Assembly: GCA_035275805.1 (NCBI GenBank)
Contig: DATEMG010000144.1
Location: 1-6,450, forward strand
Source: JAJVID01 sp035275805
GTDB lineage: Bacteria > Acidobacteriota > Blastocatellia > RBC074
Length of the DNA stretch: 6,450 nucleotides
Direction of reading: 5' to 3'
The translations under genes and the position numbers were made by a program. Positions 1 through 4,945 of the stretch are shown in pieces. Numbering within the stretch: position 1 is the first letter of the stretch; the number at the start of each line of letters is the position of its first letter. The notes under the pieces were generated by a model that saw only the letters and a list, made by a program, of their open reading frames with translations, ran no database searches and was not told where the DNA came from.

Positions 1-42
1 TTCTTCAGAGCGAATTGCAATTGCATATACAGGAAAGCTGGT

Positions 43-108
43 CGGATCAGTACCGCGAGCGGTCTTCACGTTCCGGTCACGCTCGCTACCGCTCGCGGTA
101 CTGATCCG
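43..108. repeat. REP/BIME-like long inverted repeat (21-bp perfect arms)
   Basis: Bases 43-63 and 88-108 are perfect reverse complements of each other, separated by a 24-base loop (64-87). The arm core is GATCAGTACCGCGAGCGGT, which itself contains a smaller palindrome (ACCGC-GA-GCGGT). The right arm continues inward with another CGCTCGCT unit. This design, two inverted copies of a GC-rich palindromic unit in an intergenic spot, is that of REP/BIME elements. There is no T-run right after either arm, so it is not a classical intrinsic terminator. It lies about 100 bases downstream of the bshC stop and could protect or end that transcript. The inverted repeat is seen directly; the REP assignment is inference. 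Confidence 0.8.
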
Positions 109-157
109 TACTGTCATCTCAGTATGGGTACATTGATCTGCAATCCGCTCTAAACAT

Positions 158-175
158 CCCCGTGGTCCCCGTGGT
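158..175. repeat. Tandem 9-bp repeat (two copies)
   Basis: The unit CCCCGTGGT occurs twice in direct succession (158-166 and 167-175) and is followed by a T-rich stretch (TTCTTTTT). It lies between the inverted repeat and the bshC stop codon. Only two units are present, so it may be a remnant of a short tandem array or chance. No function is claimed. Confidence 0.55.
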
Positions 176-209
176 TCTTTTTGCTCAACCCCAGACTGGA
201 ATTAACTTA

Positions 210-1841
210 TCAAATGCTGACCAATTTGTGGTCGTGTAATCCGACCTCCACCTCGTCGTAAATTCGGTCGATCAATTCATAGCCGTAGCGGGCGAGGAAG
301 TAAAAGACGTTGATCTCGCGTTCTTGCAGGTTCTTATTCGGGTAGAGCGCGGCGAAGAGCCGTTCGATCTGCTGTCTCGAGGTCTCGTCGCGCTTGCCTC
401 GGTTGTGGACGAAGCGGGTGCGCAGGTTGTGTAATTGGTAGAGAATCTTCTCGCGCCCGCCCTTCAGCGCGTCTGCCAGCGTCGAGTCTACGGCCGTGAG
501 CGAGGCGTTCAGTTTGTCTAACTGGTCGTCGAAAACTTTCTCGGTCTCGTCGAAGACGGTCGCGGTGTCCTGGTCGAGGCTACGTTCGACCACCATTTTC
601 ATGACTTCTTCGAATCCGGCGAAGAGGTCGGTGAATTTGATGTCGTATTTGCTCATCGTCTTGGCGTGGCGTTTCTCGATCAGGGTAAAGCTGGCCCGCG
701 GCAGCGCCACGGGATCGACGCGGTTGAGCAAGCCGTAATTCGGGCGCAGTTGAGCGAAGTACGCGATCTCGGCCGGGCCGCCGATGTAGGCCAGAGTCGG
801 CAGTAGGAAGTCTTGAACGATGGGGCGCAGCGTCACGTTGGGGCTGAAACAGGACGGACACCGCCTGACGGTTTCGAGCAATTCGGCCGCGCCGAAACTC
901 TTCTCGGTCCCTTTCAGGTAAAAACGCCCGTCGTCGCTGCGCGTCATCGCCGTGCGACGGCCCTCGTCGAGCATAAACAGCGGCGCGGCGGAGGCTGAGG
1001 CGTAGACTTGCGCGTGGTAGCCCGACGCCTCTAGCTGCGCGGTGGCGTTAAGGAACCGCGAAGCGAATTCCGGCGCGTTCGACATCGCGCCGGCGTATAT
1101 CTCCCCGGCTACGGCTTTCAAACGGTCGTCGAGCGGGTCGATCAGAACGACGCCGAATTTGCCGAAGAGCTTGATCATCATCCTGCCGAAAGCGTCGGCG
1201 AAATTCGCGCCCGCCTTGTACGAATCGCGAAGGTCTTCGACGAGACGCGGCATGAACTCCGACTCGGGCAGCGCGGCCACCATCTGGTCGATGTTCTCGG
1301 ATATCTTTTCGTTCAGTTTTACGTGGCCTACGGGCTTGCCTTCTTTGGGCGAACACCCGGCGTACGTGATAGTGACGAGCTGGCCTTCGCGGTTGATGAG
1401 GCGGGTGTGATTGACCTCTTCGAAGTCGTGGTCTTCGGATGCGACCCAGAACATGGGCACGACGTTGAGGCCCTGCGCGCGCAGGTGTTCGGCCAGCTTG
1501 ATCGCGGTCAGGGCCTTGAACACCGTGTAAAGCGGTCCGGTGAAAAGCCCGGCTTGCTGGCCCGTGATGACGACTACGGAATCTTTTTGACGAAGGCGCT
1601 CGATGTTGGCGAATGTCAGCTCGCTTGCGCCCGCCAGCGCGTTCTGGTCGGCGAGCGCGTCGGCCACCGCGTCACGCGAGAAGGTCTGCGCCGCGACCTT
1701 GGGCGCGCGCGCGCCCAGGGCCGAAACGTCGAGGCCGCTGGGCTGATAGAACCGCGAGACGCGGTCGAAGTTGTAGAGGTAATCGTTAAAGAGCCTGGAC
1801 GTGCGCGGAATCTGATCAAAGCTGATCGTGTTGTCTGACAT
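210..1841 (-). CDS. bshC: Putative cysteine ligase BshC (bacillithiol biosynthesis)
   Basis: This 543-residue protein matches BshC, the cytosolic enzyme proposed to add cysteine to glucosaminyl-malate in the last step of bacillithiol synthesis. Visible family marks are the TGQQAGLFTGPLYT segment (residues 93-106), the FWVASEDHDFEEVN segment (131-144, with the EDHD core at 136-139) of the Rossmann-like nucleotidyltransferase-type domain, and IGGPAEIAY (353-361). A charged, probably coiled-coil helical region follows at about 410-490, as in known BshC structures. Length is typical for the family (about 530-545). The ATG at 1839-1841 is preceded by a GAGGAG purine stretch about 14 bases upstream, somewhat far for a ribosome-binding site. 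The gene lies 45 bases after the aldolase gene on the same strand and may share its transcript. No bshA or bshB is visible here. Family assignment is firm; the exact chemistry of BshC rests on genetics in Firmicutes. Confidence 0.95.
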   Translation of the reverse strand: MSDNTISFDQIPRTSRLFNDYLYNFDRVSRFYQPSGLDVSALGARAPKVAAQTFSRDAVADALADQNALAGASELTFANIERLRQKDSVVVITGQQAGLFTGPLYTVFKALTAIKLAEHLRAQGLNVVPMFWVASEDHDFEEVNHTRLINREGQLVTITYAGCSPKEGKPVGHVKLNEKISENIDQMVAALPESEFMPRLVEDLRDSYKAGANFADAFGRMMIKLFGKFGVVLIDPLDDRLKAVAGEIYAGAMSNAPEFASRFLNATAQLEASGYHAQVYASASAAPLFMLDEGRRTAMTRSDDGRFYLKGTEKSFGAAELLETVRRCPSCFSPNVTLRPIVQDFLLPTLAYIGGPAEIAYFAQLRPNYGLLNRVDPVALPRASFTLIEKRHAKTMSKYDIKFTDLFAGFEEVMKMVVERSLDQDTATVFDETEKVFDDQLDKLNASLTAVDSTLADALKGGREKILYQLHNLRTRFVHNRGKRDETSRQQIERLFAALYPNKNLQEREINVFYFLARYGYELIDRIYDEVEVGLHDHKLVSI

Positions 1842-1886
1842 TGCGGTCTATCTCTCCTCACCCTTAACTAATTTTCAAGCAACCAC

Positions 1887-2840
1887 TCAGTCGGCGAATT
1901 GATGCGCGACGCTCTGCTCCATCTCTCGCCATCGCCCATCTTCGCCCTTCTCGAACAATTCGCTCTCTTCAATCGCTTTTTCAATGCCGGCGCGTTCTTC
2001 GTCGGTCGGGATGGGCATCGGCGAGCGCGGAAGGTAGCCGTAGAGCCCGACCACGTCCATCGCAGCCTTCAGATGCCCGATACCGCTAGCCGCCGTGACT
2101 CGCGCCAGCGCGGCCAACCGCTTCTGCAACTCTTCGGCGCGCTCGTAATTGTTATGGCTATAGGCCTGCTCGATCGCGCAGGCCGTTTTCGGCGCCAGCG
2201 CCCCGACGGCCAGCACCGCCCCCGCGCAGCCCGCGTCCAGCCCCTGAGTCAATATCGACGGCGAGCCGACCAGCACGCTGAATTCGCTGTTTTTCAGTTC
2301 GCGGAACAGGTCTTTCAACGATGTCAGATCGCCCGAACTTTCCTTCAGCCCGACGATGTTCGGGTGTTCGGCCAATCGCGCCACGGTCTCCTGCATCAAG
2401 TAGACGCCGGCGAACTGCGGGATCAGATAAATCATGATCGGCATCGGCGAATTGTCGGCTATCCGCGCGTAATGCGCCTCGTGATGCTCGTCGTCCAGAA
2501 CCTTCTTGTAATAGAACGGCGTGACGACGACTCCGCCGTCGGCGCCCAACTCGTGCGCGCGCCGCGTCATTTCGACGGTCTGGCGCGTCGACAGCTCGCC
2601 AGTGCCCACCAGCAGCAGCTTTTCGGGAGACATCGCGCCGCGGACGGTCTCGATCACCGCCAGTTTCTCGTCCGTCGTCAGGTGCGGGAACTCACCCGTC
2701 GAACCCAGAATCAGATAGCCCCTCAATTCGGTCTGATTCCAATGTTCGAGATTGCTTTTTAATTTTTCGTGATCGACCTCGCCGTCGTTTCCAAACGGCG
2801 TGGGCAACGCGGCAATGATACCGTTAAGGTTGAGTGACAT
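1887..2840 (-). CDS. Dihydrodipicolinate synthase family aldolase, probably 4-hydroxy-2-oxoglutarate aldolase-like
   Basis: This 317-residue class I aldolase is a TIM-barrel member of the DapA/NAL family that forms a Schiff base with pyruvate or a 2-oxo acid. The pyruvate-carboxylate loop GSTGE is at 46-50, the catalytic Tyr is Y138 (in IYLIP), and the Schiff-base lysine is K166 in VGLKESSGD. In DapA the Tyr motif is followed by YNVPxRTG, whose Arg binds aspartate semialdehyde; here the equivalent stretch is YLIPQFAGV with Phe in place of Arg. The segments HPNIVGLKESSGD, the LQKRLAALARVT region and the AMDVVGLYGYLPRSP end resemble eukaryotic HOGA1 from memory. I infer a hydroxy-oxoglutarate aldolase or related sugar-acid aldolase, not lysine biosynthesis. 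The start fits the conserved N-terminus (LNGIIAALPTPF), though no clear Shine-Dalgarno precedes it. It is 39 bases downstream of the cytochrome gene. Confidence 0.88.
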   Translation of the reverse strand: MSLNLNGIIAALPTPFGNDGEVDHEKLKSNLEHWNQTELRGYLILGSTGEFPHLTTDEKLAVIETVRGAMSPEKLLLVGTGELSTRQTVEMTRRAHELGADGGVVVTPFYYKKVLDDEHHEAHYARIADNSPMPIMIYLIPQFAGVYLMQETVARLAEHPNIVGLKESSGDLTSLKDLFRELKNSEFSVLVGSPSILTQGLDAGCAGAVLAVGALAPKTACAIEQAYSHNNYERAEELQKRLAALARVTAASGIGHLKAAMDVVGLYGYLPRSPMPIPTDEERAGIEKAIEESELFEKGEDGRWREMEQSVAHQFAD

Positions 2841-2879
2841 AGTTTACAGTAGATTTTACGGTTTCTTGATATCGGCGCA

Positions 2880-3653
2880 TCATCGATTAAGAGTAGATGC
2901 GTCTTTTTGTTTGTGAGCGTAAGCGTACATCGCTACTCCAAGCGCGTCGCCGACTTTGGGCGGCGCCAGGGGGCTTTCGTCTGTGTGGCACTTCAAACAA
3001 GCCTCTTTGGCGCGAATGGGACGCGCCGCAATATTCCATTTCCTGAAAGAGAAGTCATATTGATCCCTTTTCTCGAACTCCAGCATCGCCTTCCGCGCAT
3101 CATCCCAAATTTCTGTCAGTTCAGGAAGATCGAGCTGTTCGAGCGTCTTTCTCCAGTTCGAACCGACTGAGGAAGTGGCTAAAATCTGGCCCGTCCCGTG
3201 ATCCCGCTTGTCGAAAATGGTGGAGGGAGTGATCGCTACCGGGCCGTTGATAACCCTGTTGTCGTGGACGGAGATGTGCATCCCTGGGAGGGTGTCCAGC
3301 TTCGTCCCGAGAATGCGACGCCCGACAAGGTAGAAAGCGACTTGCCATCCACCTTTCTCCAGTTCGGATATGGCCTCACGTTCACTCTGTGTTTCCGCTA
3401 CGAAGTGGTCGAAGGGAAGCTTAATTGTCACGATTCTCGTGAGGCCAAGACGCATATCGAATTTGCTGAATCTTTTTTGTATGCATTCATTCAAAGCGTC
3501 AATCACCGTTTCCGAACATCCGGCGATAAAGCCATCCTGCTTTACCTTTACATCTTGAGCCGACGCTATGGGGCCCGGGTTGGTTTGCAGAGTGAGGAAC
3601 GAAACTGAAAGCGCAATAATCAGCGAAAACGCGAACAATCTTTTCTTCCACAT
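2880..3653 (-). CDS. Exported single-heme c-type cytochrome-like protein (DUF3365/Tll0287-like)
   Basis: The 257-residue product starts with a clear Sec signal peptide: basic MWKKR, a hydrophobic core at about 7-22, and a probable cleavage near ASAQ (30-33). Near the C-terminus is one heme c site, CLKCH (C219, C222, H223), in the setting RPIRAKEACLKCH followed by KVGDALGVAMYAYAH. That arrangement resembles the DUF3365/Tll0287-like heme domain, where a C-terminal CxxCH is flanked by an R-P-x-R-A segment and a G-D-x-x-G segment. Two further cysteines (C46, C57) in the mature N-terminal part could form a disulfide. The protein should act outside the cytoplasmic membrane, as a redox carrier or heme-based sensor; no partner is visible. 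Base composition is unusually AT-rich for the window (43% GC at 2881-2940 and 38% at 3421-3480, against about 75% in parts of neighbouring genes), which suggests transfer or different selection. Function is uncertain; the heme site and export are well supported. Confidence 0.8.
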   Translation of the reverse strand: MWKKRLFAFSLIIALSVSFLTLQTNPGPIASAQDVKVKQDGFIAGCSETVIDALNECIQKRFSKFDMRLGLTRIVTIKLPFDHFVAETQSEREAISELEKGGWQVAFYLVGRRILGTKLDTLPGMHISVHDNRVINGPVAITPSTIFDKRDHGTGQILATSSVGSNWRKTLEQLDLPELTEIWDDARKAMLEFEKRDQYDFSFRKWNIAARPIRAKEACLKCHTDESPLAPPKVGDALGVAMYAYAHKQKDASTLNR

Positions 3654-3657
3654 ACAA

Positions 3658-3664
3658 CCTCCTT
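3658..3664 (-). promoter_or_regulatory. Strong Shine-Dalgarno of the cytochrome gene
   Basis: Read on the minus strand this is AAGGAGG, a full anti-16S match, with a four-base TTGT spacer (AAGGAGGTTGTATG) before the ATG at 3651-3653. It fixes the start and puts the lysine-rich signal-peptide N-terminus directly after it. It is the only near-consensus ribosome-binding site in the window. Confidence 0.8.
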
Positions 3665-3821
3665 CATCGGCGAAATTAAGAACAGGTCTTGGAAATCCCG
3701 GCCCCCAATAGAGCCGAAAGGAATCCGCCTCACATCATTTTTTGAATGCCTCTTGCACGACCTGGAATCTAGCGGGCATTATAGCGACGGCGATCAAAAG
3801 CAGGCAACAGCTTCACCATCT
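3665..3821. other. Divergent intergenic region between the two gene blocks
   Basis: Transcription must diverge from here: the cytochrome-aldolase-bshC block leaves on the minus strand and the Fic-like operon on the plus strand. I found no promoter with convincing -35 and -10 boxes on either strand. A weak plus-strand candidate is TTGCAC (3753-3758) with CATTAT (3777-3782) at 18-base spacing, 3/6 and 4/6 matches to sigma-70 consensus. If this were real, the TTG at 3753 could not serve as start codon and the Fic-like gene would begin at 3822. The region is AT-richer than the flanking right-hand genes. Confidence 0.35.
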
Positions 3822-4526
3822 ATGGATCTACCGATCTTCAGTGACAACCTGAAATCTTCGGCGTCTTGGGCCGATTTGTTGGCAGGCGAGCGGGAGGCGT
3901 GGGACAACGCGCGCCAGTCGCCCGATGCGCGCGCTCAAATCGAGGCGCGTATGCGCCACGAGCAGATCGAACAGGGGTTGCGGCGGGCGGGGCGGGGAAT
4001 TGACGGCCAAAGACTGCTCGAAGCGGCGAGCCTGGTTTCGGCGTGGTCCGCCGACGCCGAGGCGAAATTCGGCGTCGAACGGTTGCTGGATCTTCATCGG
4101 ACGGTGACCGGCGCTTCGGCGGGGGTGGACGTTTTGCGAAAGATTGAGCCGACGCCAATTTGCGCCGCGCACGAACCGACGCCGGCCTTGATTCTGCCGA
4201 GAATGTTGGACAACGCCTTCGACTGGTTCGACACGGAGAGCTTCATGGATTTGCACCCGGTCGAGCGCGCGGCGGTGGTTTACCTGCGGCTGCTCGATCT
4301 ACACCCGTTCTCTTCACACACCGAGACCACAGCGACGCTGGCCGCAGGCTTCTACACCGAGCGCGAGGGGATGCCCCCGCTCGTGATCTTCGCCGATGAC
4401 TTGACTCAGGCGCGATATGCGCGAGCGCTTGAAGCCGCCTTCAGAATGTTGACGCAGCCGCTGGTCGAATTCTTCGCCGAGATGCTGACGCGCACGATGC
4501 GGATCGGCTTGGGCGCCGAACGATGA
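3822..4526 (+). CDS. Degenerate Fic-fold protein lacking the catalytic loop
   Basis: The layout follows Fic-domain proteins: a helix with LLDLHRT (about 88-94), an ICAAHEPTP-type flap region with downstream ILPRMLDNAFDWF, then LHPVERAAVVYLRLLDLHPF (144-163), which mirrors the family pattern hP...Aa..h..f..iHPF. Canonical Fic enzymes continue HPFx(D/E)GNGRxxR; here HPF (H161) is followed by SSHTETTAT, so the acidic metal ligand, the GNG nest and both arginines are absent. The segment after it (LAAGFYTEREGMPPLVIF) again fits Fic proteins. AMP transfer by the normal mechanism is therefore unlikely; a binding, regulatory or altered catalytic role is more probable. I chose ATG 3822 (234 residues). 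The frame stays open to a TTG at 3753 (257 residues), but those 23 codons look non-coding and neither start has a Shine-Dalgarno. The stop overlaps the next gene's start (ATGA). The Fic relation rests on pattern only. Confidence 0.7.
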   Translation: MDLPIFSDNLKSSASWADLLAGEREAWDNARQSPDARAQIEARMRHEQIEQGLRRAGRGIDGQRLLEAASLVSAWSADAEAKFGVERLLDLHRTVTGASAGVDVLRKIEPTPICAAHEPTPALILPRMLDNAFDWFDTESFMDLHPVERAAVVYLRLLDLHPFSSHTETTATLAAGFYTEREGMPPLVIFADDLTQARYARALEAAFRMLTQPLVEFFAEMLTRTMRIGLGAER

Positions 4527-4945
4527 AACAAGACGTCGAAAGTTTGCCGGAAGAGGTCGTGGCGCTGCTCACGCCGTTCTTCCCCGGACTTGATTTGACC
4601 CGGATCCGCATCTGCGAGGGCATCCCGCGCTACGTCGTCGGAGACCCGGTCGGGTACGCCGACCGTTACAGAATCTACTTCGCGCCCGGCCACTACCGCG
4701 TCGACACCATCAGGGGACTCTCGCTCATCGCGCACGAGGTCGCGCACTGCCTGCAATACCAGAGGCACGGCGCGTGGCGTTTTCGCGCTCGCTACCTCGC
4801 GGCCTATTTCAAAAACCGCCTGCGCGGGATGAACCACCTGAGGGCCTATCGCAGCATCCCCTTCGAGGTCGAAGCGCGCGAGGCCGAAGAGCAAGTCTAC
4901 AGGGCCTTGAAGACGCTGCAGTCGGGCCTGCTTGAAACGCTATGA
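4523..4945 (+). CDS. Small HExxH putative zinc metallopeptidase, DUF4157-like
   Basis: This 140-residue protein has the zinc motif HEVAH (H71, E72, H75) in LIAHEVAHCLQYQ, preceded by IYFAPGHYR (51-59) and followed by FEVEAREAE (114-122), where E117 or E120 may supply the third zinc ligand. This order (an IRIC-like strand near 28-32, a YFAPG turn, HExAHxxQ and a late ExEAxxxA helix) matches the DUF4157 domain, found in extracellular contractile injection system loci and as stand-alone proteins. No signal peptide is visible, so it is probably cytosolic. YLAAYFKNRLRGM (91-103) is an aromatic, basic helix but not a convincing membrane span. Its ATG overlaps the upstream stop and its stop overlaps the downstream start, each as ATGA, so translation is probably coupled at both ends. 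Whether it cleaves peptides is unknown. Confidence 0.78.
   Translation: MKQDVESLPEEVVALLTPFFPGLDLTRIRICEGIPRYVVGDPVGYADRYRIYFAPGHYRVDTIRGLSLIAHEVAHCLQYQRHGAWRFRARYLAAYFKNRLRGMNHLRAYRSIPFEVEAREAEEQVYRALKTLQSGLLETL

Noticed and set aside
16..25. TGCAATTGCA palindrome as an operator
   Set aside because: Ten bases, AT-rich, no gene start nearby inside the window; easily chance.
43..108. Intrinsic terminator for bshC
   Set aside because: The hairpin is strong but neither arm is followed by a T-run and it lies about 100 bases past the stop, so a REP-like repeat is the better description.
43..108. CRISPR repeat or IS terminal inverted repeats
   Set aside because: Only one inverted pair 24 bases apart, with no spacer array and no room for a transposase.
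1323..1838. Plus-strand open frame (171 codons) across the bshC N-terminal region
   Set aside because: Overlaps the conserved TGQQ and EDHD motifs of bshC on the other strand and shows no domain of its own.
1899..2762. Long plus-strand open frame (287 codons) antisense to the aldolase gene
   Set aside because: It is rich in Arg, His and Gln with no recognisable motif, as expected from the reverse complement of a GC-rich gene; the minus-strand aldolase explains the region fully.
3198..3608. Plus-strand open frame (136 codons) antisense to the cytochrome gene
   Set aside because: The minus strand has a signal peptide, a strong Shine-Dalgarno and a CxxCH motif; the plus frame has none of these.
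4523..4945. Toxin-antitoxin pair made of the Fic-like protein and the small neighbour
   Set aside because: The Fic loop lacks catalytic residues and the neighbour carries a HExxH zinc motif, unlike known Fic antitoxins (FicA or Phd type).
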